NCBI GenBank assembly: GCA_017439985.1
Contig: JAFSIC010000016.1
Location: forward strand, 1 to 39,752
DNA: 39,752 nt
Direction of reading: 5' to 3'
From: Oscillospiraceae bacterium
GTDB lineage: Bacteria > Bacillota > Clostridia > Oscillospirales > Ruminococcaceae
Made by a program: the position numbers and the translations under genes. Shown in pieces: positions 26,310-35,133 of the stretch (the stretch's first letter is position 1; the number at the start of each line of letters is the position of its first letter). The notes under the pieces are model-generated. The model saw nothing but the letters and a program-made list of their open reading frames with translations. It ran no database searches and was not told the origin of the DNA.

Positions 26310-27749
26310 ATGGCAGACAACAAAAAAATGGTCGAAGAGATCACTTCCATGGACGTGGACTTCGCCCAGTGGTACACTGACATCGTTAAAAAAGCAGAAC
26401 TGATCGACTACACCAGCGTAAAAGGCTGCATGGTTATCAAACCGGCCGGCTACGCAATTTGGGAAAACATCCAGAACGAACTGGACAGACGCTTCAAAGA
26501 AACCGGCGTAGAAAACGTATATCTCCCAATGTTTATTCCTGAAAGCCTGCTGCAGAAAGAAAAAGATCATGTAGAAGGTTTCGCTCCTGAAGTTGCTTGG
26601 GTTACTCACGGCGGTCTGGAACCTCTGCAGGAACGTCTCTGCGTAAGACCTACCTCCGAGACCCTGTTCTGCGACCTCTACTCTAAAGATATTCACTCTC
26701 ACCGCGACCTGCCAAAACTGTACAATCAGTGGTGCTCCGTTGTTCGCTGGGAAAAAACCACCCGTCCATTCCTGCGCTCCCGTGAATTTCTCTGGCAGGA
26801 AGGCCACACCGCTCATGCTACCGCTGAAGAAGCTGAAGAGAGAACCATTCTCATGCTGAACACCTACGCAAGCTTCCTGGAAGATGTTCTGGCTATCCCT
26901 GTTGTAAAAGGCCGCAAAACCGATAAAGAGAAATTTGCAGGCGCTGAAGCTACCTACACCATCGAAGCTCTGATGCACGACGGTAAAGCTCTGCAGTCCG
27001 GTACTTCCCATAACTTCGGCGACGGCTTTGCAAAAGCATTCGGCATTCAGTACACTGACAAAAACAACAAACTGCAGTATGTTCACCAGACTTCCTGGGG
27101 CATGACCACCCGTCTGATCGGCGCGATCATCATGGTTCACGGCGATGACAGCGGTCTGAAACTGCCACCAAGAATCGCTCCAACTCAGGCTGTGATCATT
27201 CCAATCATGCCTAAGAAAGAGGGCGTTCTGGAGAATGCTGCGAAGATGGAAGCTGCTCTGAAAGCTGCCGGTATTCGCGTGAAAACCGACAACAGCGACA
27301 AGAGCCCTGGCTTCAAATTCGCTGAGCAGGAAATGCGCGGCATTCCTGTACGTATCGAATGCGGCCCAAAAGACATGGAGAAAAATCAGTGTGTTGTTGT
27401 TCGTCGTGACACCCGCGAGAAAATTATCGTTTGTCTGGACGAGCTGGCAGTAAAAGTTCCTGAAATTCTGGAAACCATGCAGAAAGACATGCTGGAAACC
27501 GCTCGTGCTCACCGCGATGCTCACACCTACACCGCTCACAACTACGAAGAGCTGATGGATATTCTGGAGAATAAACCTGGCTTCGTAAAAGCTATGTGGT
27601 GCGGCGATCAGGCTTGCGAAGATAAGATCAAGGAAGTGGCTTCCGCTACCTCCCGCTGCATCCCATTCGAGCAGGAACAGATCTCCGACGTGTGCCCAAT
27701 CTGCGGCAAACCTGCAAAACACATGGTTTACTGGGGCAAAGCTTACTAA
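26310..27749 (+). CDS. proS: Prolyl-tRNA synthetase, archaeal/eukaryotic-like type
   Basis: Charges tRNA-Pro. At 479 residues it is the short type without the bacterial editing insertion. Class II motifs are visible: [20 protein letters not shown] (motif 2), [17 protein letters not shown], and [20 protein letters not shown] (motif 3 region). The anticodon-binding domain contains [19 protein letters not shown], and the C-terminal domain carries CGDQAC and CPICGK cysteines with a terminal Tyr, as in archaeal-type enzymes. ATG 26310 follows AAAGGTGGT. Controlled by the proline T-box. Confidence 0.97.
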   Translation: MADNKKMVEEITSMDVDFAQWYTDIVKKAELIDYTSVKGCMVIKPAGYAIWENIQNELDRRFKETGVENVYLPMFIPESLLQKEKDHVEGFAPEVAWVTHGGLEPLQERLCVRPTSETLFCDLYSKDIHSHRDLPKLYNQWCSVVRWEKTTRPFLRSREFLWQEGHTAHATAEEAEERTILMLNTYASFLEDVLAIPVVKGRKTDKEKFAGAEATYTIEALMHDGKALQSGTSHNFGDGFAKAFGIQYTDKNNKLQYVHQTSWGMTTRLIGAIIMVHGDDSGLKLPPRIAPTQAVIIPIMPKKEGVLENAAKMEAALKAAGIRVKTDNSDKSPGFKFAEQEMRGIPVRIECGPKDMEKNQCVVVRRDTREKIIVCLDELAVKVPEILETMQKDMLETARAHRDAHTYTAHNYEELMDILENKPGFVKAMWCGDQACEDKIKEVASATSRCIPFEQEQISDVCPICGKPAKHMVYWGKAY

Positions 27750-27760
27750 TATTGCAAATA

Positions 27761-27790
27761 AAAAAGACCTCCCTATGGAGGTCTTTTTCT
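27761..27790. terminator. Bidirectional intrinsic terminator between proS and the DUF4097 gene
   Basis: AAAGACCTCC (27763-27772) and GGAGGTCTTT (27777-27786) with a CTAT loop, T-rich on both flanks. It serves the convergent proS and padR-operon transcripts. Confidence 0.9.
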
Positions 27791-27791
27791 T

Positions 27792-28694
27792 TTAGACATT
27801 GAAATTAATCTGACCGCCACCATTTTTGATCGTCAGTCGATTTGGTGCATTGGGATCTCTGGTCGGATGAGTTGATGGATCGTATTTTCTGGTATAGGTC
27901 GTACTGAGGCCTTTCGGTTCGCCCTCAACAACCTTGTAGTATTTATCCAATTCAGTCCACAGAGTTACTTCCATATGTCCAATACCATTGTTTAGTCTCA
28001 CATCGCCAAGGAAGTCGCCCACCAAATCAGTGTCGCCGATTTCACTGGTGATTTCTGTTCCTTCCATAACATACATTGCCGTTGCTTGAATATTACCTAC
28101 TTCACTTTCTACTGTAAGGAAATCCATCGTCATATTATTTAACCTGGTATTTCCCACTTCATTTTCGATATCAAGTTTTCGTAAATCCAAACTATATACA
28201 ACGGTATTGCCGACTTCTTTATCAATCTTCACCTCGCCCAGCTTAAAGTCTTTCGGGATGTGGATCTCGATTTTTCTCAGAGAATCCGCCTGGACACCCC
28301 AGTAATCGTCTTCCTCTTCCTCCAAATAGAGAGTTCCGCCTTCGATTTTATACTTGATATTATTTTTATCAAAATCATACTTGGAGTCGGTGTAGGTCAT
28401 ACTGAATTCATCGCCGCCGCAGATAATCAGCTCACTGACGCCCAGCTCCGCAGAAATATTCTCAAACTCCTCCAGCGACCACGTTTCGGTGGCTTTGTTG
28501 GTATAGAGGTCATTCATGAAGCGAGTATCAACATCGATGTCATGGTAGTCGGCGTCATATTCAATATCGATGGTGTCGCTATTGATGGCAGCTCCGATGT
28601 CTGCGCCGCCGACCCAACCAACCAGACAAAGCAGGGTGCCAATCATGCAGCAGCCCAAACCGATTTTCGCCAAAAGTTTCAAGCCTTTATTCAT
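27792..28694 (-). CDS. DUF4097-family beta-strand repeat protein
   Basis: Predicted membrane-anchored surface protein of 300 residues. A hydrophobic segment at residues 10-28 (IGLGCCMIGTLLCLVGWVGG) acts as signal or anchor. The rest forms about five repeats of roughly 20 residues ending in a Gly turn, as in KEVGNT, NEVGNT, SEVGNI, SEIGDT and NGIGHM, which suggests a right-handed beta-helix. AAAGGAG precedes the ATG. It is the last gene of padR-DUF1700-DUF4097, a common Firmicute arrangement thought to concern envelope stress; the precise function is unknown. Confidence 0.85.
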   Translation of the reverse strand: MNKGLKLLAKIGLGCCMIGTLLCLVGWVGGADIGAAINSDTIDIEYDADYHDIDVDTRFMNDLYTNKATETWSLEEFENISAELGVSELIICGGDEFSMTYTDSKYDFDKNNIKYKIEGGTLYLEEEEDDYWGVQADSLRKIEIHIPKDFKLGEVKIDKEVGNTVVYSLDLRKLDIENEVGNTRLNNMTMDFLTVESEVGNIQATAMYVMEGTEITSEIGDTDLVGDFLGDVRLNNGIGHMEVTLWTELDKYYKVVEGEPKGLSTTYTRKYDPSTHPTRDPNAPNRLTIKNGGGQINFNV

Positions 28695-28697
28695 GGT

Positions 28698-29234
28698 CTA
28701 CGCTCCTTTCCGTTGGATGAAATGATGAAACAGAGCTTTTGTTCCGCAGATAATGCCGTAAGCTGCCAAAATCAACAGACCGAACAGCAAAATAGATGCA
28801 CCCATGCCAAAAATCGCAGTTGAAATGCTGACAGCCAGCGCATGGATCGCTGCTTTCATCAGTGCCAATGCCACAACAAAGAAGATAAAGAACAGCAGCA
28901 CCACAACAAAGAGCAGTACTAACGCCAGGATACCTACTACAAAAAGTAGCGGGATCCAAAGCGGTGCGGACAAAATACCGGCAAGAATACCTGCAAGATT
29001 TCTATGTGCTTTTGGTTGTACCTGCTGTACCGGCATGGAGTTGCTGCGTGCGTTATAGTCGGAAATAATGCGAGCCGCAACTTCTGCCGGGGAGCCCAGC
29101 TCCAGCAGAACCGCTTCATCATTGCCTGCTTCTTCAAAATATTCGATATAGTAAGCCATGGCCGCATCCTGCTCCTCGTTAGGCAGATAGCCAATGCGGT
29201 ACTTCAGCTCCTTGAGAAACTTATCTCTGGTCAT
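28698..29234 (-). CDS. DUF1700 (HAAS-domain) membrane protein
   Basis: A 178-residue membrane protein. The N-terminal domain (TRDKFLKELKYRIGYLPNEE, then YYIEYFEEAG) is the soluble HAAS/DUF1700 module that usually associates with PadR-like regulators. Residues from about 85 on hold three or four hydrophobic spans. ATG 29234 is chosen because AATGGAGG lies 8 nt upstream; an upstream ATG at 29249 overlaps that site. The start overlaps the padR 3' end by 14 nt. Probably works with the DUF4097 protein (inference). Confidence 0.87.
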   Translation of the reverse strand: MTRDKFLKELKYRIGYLPNEEQDAAMAYYIEYFEEAGNDEAVLLELGSPAEVAARIISDYNARSNSMPVQQVQPKAHRNLAGILAGILSAPLWIPLLFVVGILALVLLFVVVLLFFIFFVVALALMKAAIHALAVSISTAIFGMGASILLFGLLILAAYGIICGTKALFHHFIQRKGA

Positions 29235-29547
29235 GCTCGTTGCCTCCATTCATTACTCGGTCTACATTGTCCCGAAACTCATTCCACTGGCCCCGGAACT
29301 CGTTAAAACGCATTTTTCCTGCCGCGGTAATGGTGTAATAGCGGCGATTTCTGCCCTGATAGGGCTGGTCGTAGGTGTCCAGAAAGCCATCTTTCTGCAA
29401 GCGGCGCAGAACCGGATACAGTGTGGATTCGGACACATCCATAATCTGCTTGACTTCCTGTGTCAGCTTGTAGCCATAGGCGTCCTCATGATGCACAATG
29501 GCCAATACACAAGCCTCCAGCAATGCAGAACCCAACTGGAATGCCAT
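29221..29547 (-). CDS. PadR-family transcriptional regulator
   Basis: A 108-residue winged-helix regulator. The N-terminal helix-turn-helix GYKLTQEVKQIMDVSESTLY and wing PVLRRLQKDGFLDTYDQPYQ, then YYTITAAGKMRFNEF, are typical of PadR proteins of the short s1 type; the C-terminal dimerisation helix is short. It is first in the operon with the DUF1700 and DUF4097 genes and is likely autoregulatory, given an inverted repeat around its own promoter. Confidence 0.92.
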   Translation of the reverse strand: MAFQLGSALLEACVLAIVHHEDAYGYKLTQEVKQIMDVSESTLYPVLRRLQKDGFLDTYDQPYQGRNRRYYTITAAGKMRFNEFRGQWNEFRDNVDRVMNGGNEHDQR

Positions 29548-29573
29548 ATCGTTTCCCCCTTTGCTCTTCTTTG

Positions 29574-29613
29574 ATTATATTATATTTCGTATAGTATTAG
29601 TTGTCAATATAAT
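29574..29613 (-). promoter_or_regulatory. padR operon promoter flanked by an inverted repeat
   Basis: Consensus TTGACA (29607-29602), 17-bp spacer and TATAAT (29584-29579) on the minus strand. ATTATATT (29574-29581) and AATATAAT (29606-29613) form an 8-bp inverted repeat overlapping both promoter boxes. This is a natural site for PadR autorepression (inference). Confidence 0.75.
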
Positions 29614-29643
29614 ATTGTTTAATTCATAAAGTGTTCAAAAATG

Positions 29644-29674
29644 GTAAAAAAAGAGCCTGCTTTCGCAGGCTCTT
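29644..29674 (-). terminator. Intrinsic terminator after the aroE-aroK operon
   Basis: Perfect 10-bp stem AAGAGCCTGC / GCAGGCTCTT (29651-29660 with 29665-29674), TTTC loop, and a seven-T run on the minus strand, just after the unknown-protein stop. Confidence 0.92.
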
Positions 29675-29680
29675 GCTGTT

Positions 29681-30109
29681 TTATTTCAGAATTTCCAGTA
29701 AATCTTCATACAAATCGTCGGTATCATCGTCTAAGCAGATATAGGGCTGACCGTTAATGACCACGCGACCATTGCTACGGATGTCGATATCATTGTGTCC
29801 CATCTGCCAGCTGATGCAGAGTTCATACTGATTTTTCTCGTTGCGATAGAAAAGTCGTGAAACAGGAACACGCAGATAGTTACCCTCCAGTTCATCCATG
29901 ATCTCACCAATCACTGCCGCATCGGTGATTTCCTCATCGAACAACGTATCCCAGCTTGCACCGGGTACTTCATGATATGTGTGGATCACACGCAGCTCCT
30001 GCGGAAGCGCTTCTTCAATTCGAAGCTGATTGGTCAGGGAGTAAAAGACACCGCAGAAGATCAATACTATGATGACGGTTATTGCTGTTTTCTTCTTACT
30101 CATATTCAT
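29681..30109 (-). CDS. Unknown membrane-anchored protein
   Basis: No family recognised. From ATG 30109 (4 nt after AAAAAGGAG; ATG 30103 is an alternative) it is 142 residues: a short basic start (MNMSKKK), one hydrophobic span at about residues 9-24 (AITVIIVLIFCGVFYS), and an acidic globular part likely outside the cell. The latter has tryptophan- and Asp-rich patches and ends CLDDDTDDLYEDLLEILK. It lies 68 bp after aroK and before the operon terminator, so it may be cotranscribed with aroE-aroK, though no functional link is apparent. Confidence 0.65.
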   Translation of the reverse strand: MNMSKKKTAITVIIVLIFCGVFYSLTNQLRIEEALPQELRVIHTYHEVPGASWDTLFDEEITDAAVIGEIMDELEGNYLRVPVSRLFYRNEKNQYELCISWQMGHNDIDIRSNGRVVINGQPYICLDDDTDDLYEDLLEILK

Positions 30110-30176
30110 CACACTCCTTTTTCCAATCATAACATGTAAGAATGAAAAAGAAAAGATGCAATCCAAAAAAGGAAAA

Positions 30177-30668
30177 CTATTTACAATTTTCAATAATTTG
30201 TGCCACGGTCCTATTCAGCATTCCGCTGTTCTCAACACAAACAGAAGCCACCGATCGATAAATTTCATCGCGCTTTTTGAAAATTTCATGTAGCTGCTCC
30301 TTGCTGTTCGCTCGTACCAAAGGGCGGTCGCTGTCTTTGATGCGCTCGTAGCAATCCTCAAAAGGAACATCCAAATATACCACGAATCTGTCCTGCAGCT
30401 TCTCCTGCACCGCCTGAGACAGCACAAAACCGCCTCCCGTAGAGATAATCATTTTCTCCGCTGCGGCCAGTTCAGCGGCTAAATCAGCCTCCAGCTGGCG
30501 GAAATAGGCTTCTCCTTTCTCTGCAAAAATAGCAGGGATCGGGCCGTGCCTTTCCTCGATCATCTGGTCGGTATCAATGAGAGTCCAGTGCAGCTCCCGT
30601 GCCAGTGCCTTGCCAACTGTGCTCTTTCCCGAACCCATAAAGCCACAGAGAAAAATCGCCTGTTTCAT
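30177..30668 (-). CDS. aroK: Shikimate kinase
   Basis: Phosphorylates shikimate at O3 in aromatic amino acid synthesis. The 163-residue product has Walker A GFMGSGKST (residues 9-17), DTDQMIEERHG with the shikimate-contacting Asp, FRQLEAD, STGGGFVL (the GGG shikimate-binding loop) and the LID arginine in DRPLVR. The ATG shares a base with the aroE stop (TGATG), so the genes are translationally coupled. Confidence 0.96.
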   Translation of the reverse strand: MKQAIFLCGFMGSGKSTVGKALARELHWTLIDTDQMIEERHGPIPAIFAEKGEAYFRQLEADLAAELAAAEKMIISTGGGFVLSQAVQEKLQDRFVVYLDVPFEDCYERIKDSDRPLVRANSKEQLHEIFKKRDEIYRSVASVCVENSGMLNRTVAQIIENCK

Positions 30669-31513
30669 CAAAGCACCTCCTCCATCTCCTGCAAAACCTG
30701 TTCCACCTGTTCTTGCGTGAAACGTTTGCCGTACCAAATCTCCTGTGCGGCCGCTGCCTGCCACACCAACATCGGCATACCGCCGCAGACACGGCAGCCC
30801 GCCTGTTTTGCAGCTTTCATCAGCTGTGTTTCCCGTGGATTATAAATGCAGTCAAAAACCGCCTGCACACCTTTCAAAGCGCCCTGCGGAATCGGCATCG
30901 CATCTGTGTTCGGGAACATTCCCACAGGACTCGCATTGATGAGCAGATCAAAATCACCGCTCAGTTCTTCGGAGGAAACGACCTGCACTTCCTTTCCGGA
31001 AATACGAGTCAGCTTCTCCGTCAGTTCCTGCAAATCCTTATGAGCTCCTTTTCGGAATTGCTCAACATGCTGTTTTCGCACAGCTAACGTCAGCTGACAG
31101 CCGCGATACGCACATTCGGTTGCGAACATTCTTCCGGCACCGCCAACACCAACGACGCAGACAGAACCTGCGATTTCTACTTCTGCACCCTCCAAACAGC
31201 GCACAAATCCAATACAGTCCGTATTGTATCCAATGTACTTTCCATTTTGTTTTGAAACAACATTCACTGCTCCGTGTTTCAGAGCAGACTCATCCAATTC
31301 ATCCAAATAAGATTTGATGTTCAGTTTGTGCGGAATGGTCACGTTAAAACCGTCCAGCTTCTTCAGTGATGGGATAGCTGCATCCAGCTCTTCCGGGCTG
31401 AAGTCCAGTTTCTTATACTCAATAGGCTCTCCCATAAAGCGGCTCAGTTTCTCATGCAGAACCGGAGACAGCGTGTGTCCCAGGGGATGACCCAACAAAC
31501 CTGCGTTTTTCAT
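30668..31513 (-). CDS. aroE: Shikimate dehydrogenase
   Basis: NADPH-dependent reduction of 3-dehydroshikimate. The 281-residue product has LGHPLGHTLSPVLHEKL for substrate binding, VTIPHKLNIKSYLDE with the catalytic Lys, YNTDCIGFVR with the catalytic Asp, the Rossmann loop GVGGAGRMFATECAYRG and NASPVGMFPNTDAMPIP. AAGGAGG precedes the ATG. First gene of an aroE-aroK operon; other shikimate genes are not in view. Confidence 0.96.
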   Translation of the reverse strand: MKNAGLLGHPLGHTLSPVLHEKLSRFMGEPIEYKKLDFSPEELDAAIPSLKKLDGFNVTIPHKLNIKSYLDELDESALKHGAVNVVSKQNGKYIGYNTDCIGFVRCLEGAEVEIAGSVCVVGVGGAGRMFATECAYRGCQLTLAVRKQHVEQFRKGAHKDLQELTEKLTRISGKEVQVVSSEELSGDFDLLINASPVGMFPNTDAMPIPQGALKGVQAVFDCIYNPRETQLMKAAKQAGCRVCGGMPMLVWQAAAAQEIWYGKRFTQEQVEQVLQEMEEVL

Positions 31514-31535
31514 GGCTTTCGCCTCCTTATCTTTG

Positions 31536-31565
31536 AATATAGCACAGAATCCGCTGCTTCGGCAA
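31536..31565 (-). promoter_or_regulatory. Promoter of aroE
   Basis: TTGCCG (31565-31560), 18-bp spacer and TATATT (31541-31536) on the minus strand, about 23 bp before the aroE ATG. Divergent from the acpP promoter; about 130 bp between them shows no gene. Confidence 0.6.
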
Positions 31566-31692
31566 TCTTTTTTCTGAAAAGCATGGAGGAAACTTCAATA
31601 ACCTTTTCTGTTTTCTCTTGACTTTTCTTCCTTTGTCGCAACTTTTACGAAAAAACGCACATATTTTTTCCATTTCCTTTATGAAAAAACTA

Positions 31693-31721
31693 TTGATTTG
31701 TGTTATGAAAACAGGTATCAT
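31693..31721 (+). promoter_or_regulatory. Promoter of acpP
   Basis: TTGATT (31693-31698), 17-bp spacer and TATCAT (31716-31721). Start predicted near 31728, giving a 72-nt leader. Confidence 0.65.
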
Positions 31722-31735
31722 ATCTTTTGAGCGAT

Positions 31736-31765
31736 GGTACAAAAACCGCAGCAGCGGTCTGTACC
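31736..31765 (+). promoter_or_regulatory. Hairpin near the 5' end of the acpP leader
   Basis: GGTACA (31736-31741) pairs with TGTACC (31760-31765), and inside it ACCGC (31745-31749) pairs with GCGGT (31754-31758) around an AGCA loop. No T-run follows, so it is not a terminator. It may stabilise the transcript or serve as a DNA operator. Confidence 0.55.
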
Positions 31766-31799
31766 GGTATAACAGGCTTCGTTGAAAGGAGGATATCAC

Positions 31800-32030
31800 A
31801 TGGACGTTCTGGAAAAGATCATCGACATTCTGTGCGACCAGCTTGATCTGGACAGAGAGCAGGTTACCGAAGATTCTGAGATCATTGACGATTTGGGTGC
31901 TGATTCCCTGGACATCGTAGACCTCATTATGACTCTGGAAGATGAATTCGATACCGAAATCACCGACGAAATGGTTGAAGGCATGAAAACCGTTGGTGAC
32001 ATTGCCCGTTTCGTAGAAGAACATCTCTAA
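31800..32030 (+). CDS. acpP: Acyl carrier protein
   Basis: Carries growing fatty-acyl chains on a phosphopantetheine arm. The 76-residue acidic protein has the four-helix ACP pattern and the attachment motif LGADSLD with Ser36. ATG 31800 follows AAAGGAGGA. It stands alone between its own promoter and terminator rather than in a fab cluster, so it may be either the housekeeping or a second ACP of this genome. Confidence 0.95.
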   Translation: MDVLEKIIDILCDQLDLDREQVTEDSEIIDDLGADSLDIVDLIMTLEDEFDTEITDEMVEGMKTVGDIARFVEEHL

Positions 32031-32042
32031 TCGAGACACTTA

Positions 32043-32070
32043 CCGCCCGAATGCTTCGGGCGGATTTTTT
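32043..32070 (+). terminator. Intrinsic terminator of acpP
   Basis: CCGCCCGAA / TTCGGGCGG (32043-32051 with 32055-32063), TGC loop, then ATTTTTT. It starts 12 bp after the acpP stop. Confidence 0.93.
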
Positions 32071-32077
32071 ATGCAGT

Positions 32078-32109
32078 AAAAAAGCTCCCTCATCAGAGGG
32101 AGCTTTTTC
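32078..32109. terminator. Intrinsic terminator of pflB-pflA, usable in both directions
   Basis: AAAGCTCCCTC / GAGGGAGCTTT (32081-32091 with 32096-32106), ATCA loop, T-rich on both flanks. On the minus strand it closes the pfl operon; on the plus strand it backs up the acpP terminator. Confidence 0.9.
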
Positions 32110-32822
32110 TATTTGCTAAGAATACGATTCAGTTCGTTCATGCAGTCTCTCGTTGGTTCAGGGAGATGAGCAAAACGGAACTTCAGTCCCATTTTGTCAT
32201 ACTTCACCTGACAGATTTTGCGGAAAGGAAGCAGCTCCGTTTTATCCACGCAGCTGTGCTTTTCTGCAATCGCTTTGAAAGCAAGAATGGTTTCCTCATT
32301 GTCGTTCAACGTTGGTATCGTTACCTGACGCAGAGTGACCGGGATCTCCTGCTCATTAAGATAAGCGAGGAAATCCAACGGTGCCTGCAGACTGCAGCCT
32401 ACATAATCCCGATATTGACTCTCACTGGTATATTTGATATCCAGCAAGACCCGATCGGTCTCCTGTAGAGCCGCTTTCACAGCGTCGTTCCAGATGCTAC
32501 CGGAGGTATCCAGACAGGTGTTGATGCCTTTCTCATGGCAGAGAGCAAATACAGCCTGTACAAATTCCGCCTGCAGTAGCGGCTCGCCGCCGGAAATGGT
32601 GATCCCGCCTTCCGCTCCGAAGTATTCACGGTAGCGCACTGCCTTTTCCACGATCTGCCCTGCGGTATATTCTGTACCGCCCGACATTGCCCATGTATCG
32701 GGATTATGGCAGCAGCCACAGCGAAGGTTGCAGCCCTGCAGAAAGACTACAAAGCGCACTCCGGGGCCGTCCAGCGTACCGAGACTTTGTATGGAATGAA
32801 CATAGCCTTTGACAGAATCCAT
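32109..32822 (-). CDS. pflA: Pyruvate formate-lyase activating enzyme
   Basis: Radical SAM enzyme that abstracts hydrogen from the glycyl-radical residue of PflB. The 237-residue product has DGPGVRFVVFLQGCNLRCGC, where Cys31, Cys35 and Cys38 (CxxxCxxC) bind the 4Fe-4S cluster, followed by ITISGGEPLLQAEF for SAM binding. It starts 2 bp after pflB without a strong ribosome binding site, suggesting translational coupling. Confidence 0.96.
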   Translation of the reverse strand: MDSVKGYVHSIQSLGTLDGPGVRFVVFLQGCNLRCGCCHNPDTWAMSGGTEYTAGQIVEKAVRYREYFGAEGGITISGGEPLLQAEFVQAVFALCHEKGINTCLDTSGSIWNDAVKAALQETDRVLLDIKYTSESQYRDYVGCSLQAPLDFLAYLNEQEIPVTLRQVTIPTLNDNEETILAFKAIAEKHSCVDKTELLPFRKICQVKYDKMGLKFRFAHLPEPTRDCMNELNRILSK

Positions 32823-32824
32823 TC

Positions 32825-35056
32825 TTATACAGCCTCGTGGAAGGTTCTGCTGATGACTTCACGCTGCTGTTCTTTCGACAGCTTGTGGAAGTTTACAGCA
32901 TAACCGGAAACACGGATGGTCAGGTTTGGATATGCTTCCGGATCTTCGTATGCTTTCATCAAGGTCTCACGGTTCATGACATTGACATTGATGTGATGTG
33001 CTTTCTTCGCAAAGTAACCATCAAGGATCATTACCAGATTGTTGATGCGTTCTTCTTCCTCACGACCCAGAGCTTCCGGAGTGATGGAGAAGGTGTTGGA
33101 AATACCGTCGCGACAGTCATCGTAACTCAGTTTTGCCACAGAGTTCAGGGATGCCAGTGCGCCGTTTTCCTCGCGGTTGTGCATTGGGTTTGCACCCGGT
33201 GCAAATGGAGCGCCTGCTGCTCTGCCATCCGGAGTAGCAGCGGTATTCTTACCGTACATAACGTTAGAAGTAATCGTCAGAACGGACAGAGTATGCTCTG
33301 CATTGCGGTAAGCAGGAGTTTTACGCAGCTCGGTGATCACGCGATGAGTCATATCTTTTGCAAGCAGGTCAACACGATCATCGTCGTTGCCGTATTTCGG
33401 GAAGTCACCGGTAGTTTCAAATTCGGAAATGAAGCCATCCTCGTTTTTGATTGGGCGTACATTAGCGAATTTGATCGCGCTGAGAGAGTCAGCTACAACA
33501 GACAGGCCGGCAATACCGAAGGCCATGAAACGATGAACATCTGTGTCATGGAGAGCCATCTGAGTTTTCTCATACGCGTATTTATCGTGCATGTAATGAA
33601 TAACATTCATGGTATTTACATAGAGATGCATCATCCATGCAAGATAGGTATCAAAGCGAGCCATCACTTCATCGAAGTCCAGTTTTTCTACGTCCATTAC
33701 CGGCATCTGTGGACCGATATGCATTTTGCTGGAAGTATCGTAACCGCCGTTGATAGCGATGAGCATCAGTTTTGCCAAGTTGCAGCGTGCACCGAAGAAC
33801 TGCATCTGTTTACCGATCTTCATTGCAGATACGCAGCAAGCGATGGCATAGTCATCACCGTAGAGAGGACGCATTACATCGTCGTTTTCGTACTGGATGG
33901 AGTCGGTATCCGCAGAAACTTTTGCACAGAATTTCTTGAAGTTAGCCGGCAGGGAAGTAGACCAGAGAACGGTCAGGTTTGGTTCCGGAGAAGAGCCCAG
34001 AGTATACAGGGTATTCAGCATACGGAAGCTGCTCTTGGTAACCAGAGTTCTGCCGTCTTCGCCCATACCGCCCACTGCTTCGGTGATCCACATTGGGTCG
34101 CCGCCGAAGAGTTCGTTGTATTCCGGAGTTCTCAGGTGACGAGCCATACGGAGCTTCATTACGAAGTCATCCATCAGCTCCTGAGCGCCTTCTTCGGTCA
34201 GAGTGCCGTTGGCAATGTCTCTTTCAAAGTAAATATCAAAGAAGGTGCTGACACGACCCAAGGACATCGCTGCGCCGTTCTGCTCTTTGATGGATGCAAG
34301 GTATGCAAAGTAAGTCCACTGGATCGCTTCACGGGCGTTGGCTGCAGGCTGGCTGATATCATAGCCATACATCTGTGCCATTTCTTTCATGTAGCCCAGG
34401 AAGGCGATCTGCTGATAGAGTTCCTCATCCAGACGAACCTGTTCGGTGGTGAAGACACCTTCAGCCAGTTTCTTTTTATCTTTCTGTTTTTCAGCGATCA
34501 GTTTATCCACGCCATACAGTGCAACGCGGCGGTAGTCACCGATGATACGGCCGCGGCCGTAAGCATCCGGCAGACCGGTCAGAACGTGGCATTTACGAGC
34601 AGCACGCATTTCATCGGTGTAGGCACGATATACACCTTCATTATGGGTGGTACGGAAGCGGAATTCCTCTTCCACTTTATTGCTCAGTTTGTAACCGTAA
34701 GCCTCGCAGGCCTGTTTTACCATACGCATACCGCCGAATGGGTTAACACCGCGTTTCAGCGGACGATTGGTCTGCAGACCGACGATCAGCTCATTTTCTT
34801 TGTCGAGATAGCCCGGAGAATAGCTGGTCAGAGAAGAAACAGTAGCGGTATCAATGTCGAGCACACCGCCAAACTGTCTTTCCAGCGCGAAGAGCTGCTG
34901 CAGCTTCTTCATCAGATTCTTGGTTCTTGGAGTTGCTTCAGCCAAAAAGCTGTCATCTCCTGTGTATTCCTTATAGTTTGTCTGGATAAAGTCACGAACG
35001 TTGATCTCGTCCTGCCATACACCTTTGACAAAACCATTCCAATTAGTATGTTCCAT
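32825..35056 (-). CDS. pflB: Pyruvate formate-lyase (glycyl radical enzyme)
   Basis: Converts pyruvate and CoA to acetyl-CoA and formate under anoxia. The 743-residue product has the active-site Cys pair in [12 protein letters not shown] and the glycyl-radical motif [12 protein letters not shown] with Gly near residue 718. ATG 35056 follows AGGAGG at normal spacing; an upstream in-frame extension lies in the leader and is rejected. The leader holds a ZTP riboswitch with terminator, so expression should rise when ZMP/ZTP accumulates. Confidence 0.97.
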   Translation of the reverse strand: MEHTNWNGFVKGVWQDEINVRDFIQTNYKEYTGDDSFLAEATPRTKNLMKKLQQLFALERQFGGVLDIDTATVSSLTSYSPGYLDKENELIVGLQTNRPLKRGVNPFGGMRMVKQACEAYGYKLSNKVEEEFRFRTTHNEGVYRAYTDEMRAARKCHVLTGLPDAYGRGRIIGDYRRVALYGVDKLIAEKQKDKKKLAEGVFTTEQVRLDEELYQQIAFLGYMKEMAQMYGYDISQPAANAREAIQWTYFAYLASIKEQNGAAMSLGRVSTFFDIYFERDIANGTLTEEGAQELMDDFVMKLRMARHLRTPEYNELFGGDPMWITEAVGGMGEDGRTLVTKSSFRMLNTLYTLGSSPEPNLTVLWSTSLPANFKKFCAKVSADTDSIQYENDDVMRPLYGDDYAIACCVSAMKIGKQMQFFGARCNLAKLMLIAINGGYDTSSKMHIGPQMPVMDVEKLDFDEVMARFDTYLAWMMHLYVNTMNVIHYMHDKYAYEKTQMALHDTDVHRFMAFGIAGLSVVADSLSAIKFANVRPIKNEDGFISEFETTGDFPKYGNDDDRVDLLAKDMTHRVITELRKTPAYRNAEHTLSVLTITSNVMYGKNTAATPDGRAAGAPFAPGANPMHNREENGALASLNSVAKLSYDDCRDGISNTFSITPEALGREEEERINNLVMILDGYFAKKAHHINVNVMNRETLMKAYEDPEAYPNLTIRVSGYAVNFHKLSKEQQREVISRTFHEAV

Positions 35057-35095
35057 TTGTATTACCTCCTGTCTTTGACTGAATTGCACCAAAAC

Positions 35096-35133
35096 AAAAA
35101 AGGGCAACTCAGCTTAACAAAACTGAATTGCCC
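35096..35133 (-). terminator. Terminator forming the expression platform of the pflB riboswitch
   Basis: GGGCAATTCAG (35133-35123) pairs with CTGAGTTGCCC (35112-35102) over 11 positions, with a 10-nt loop, followed by six T. Its 5' arm begins with the GGGCA that is part of the conserved riboswitch core, so aptamer and terminator exclude each other. Confidence 0.88.
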
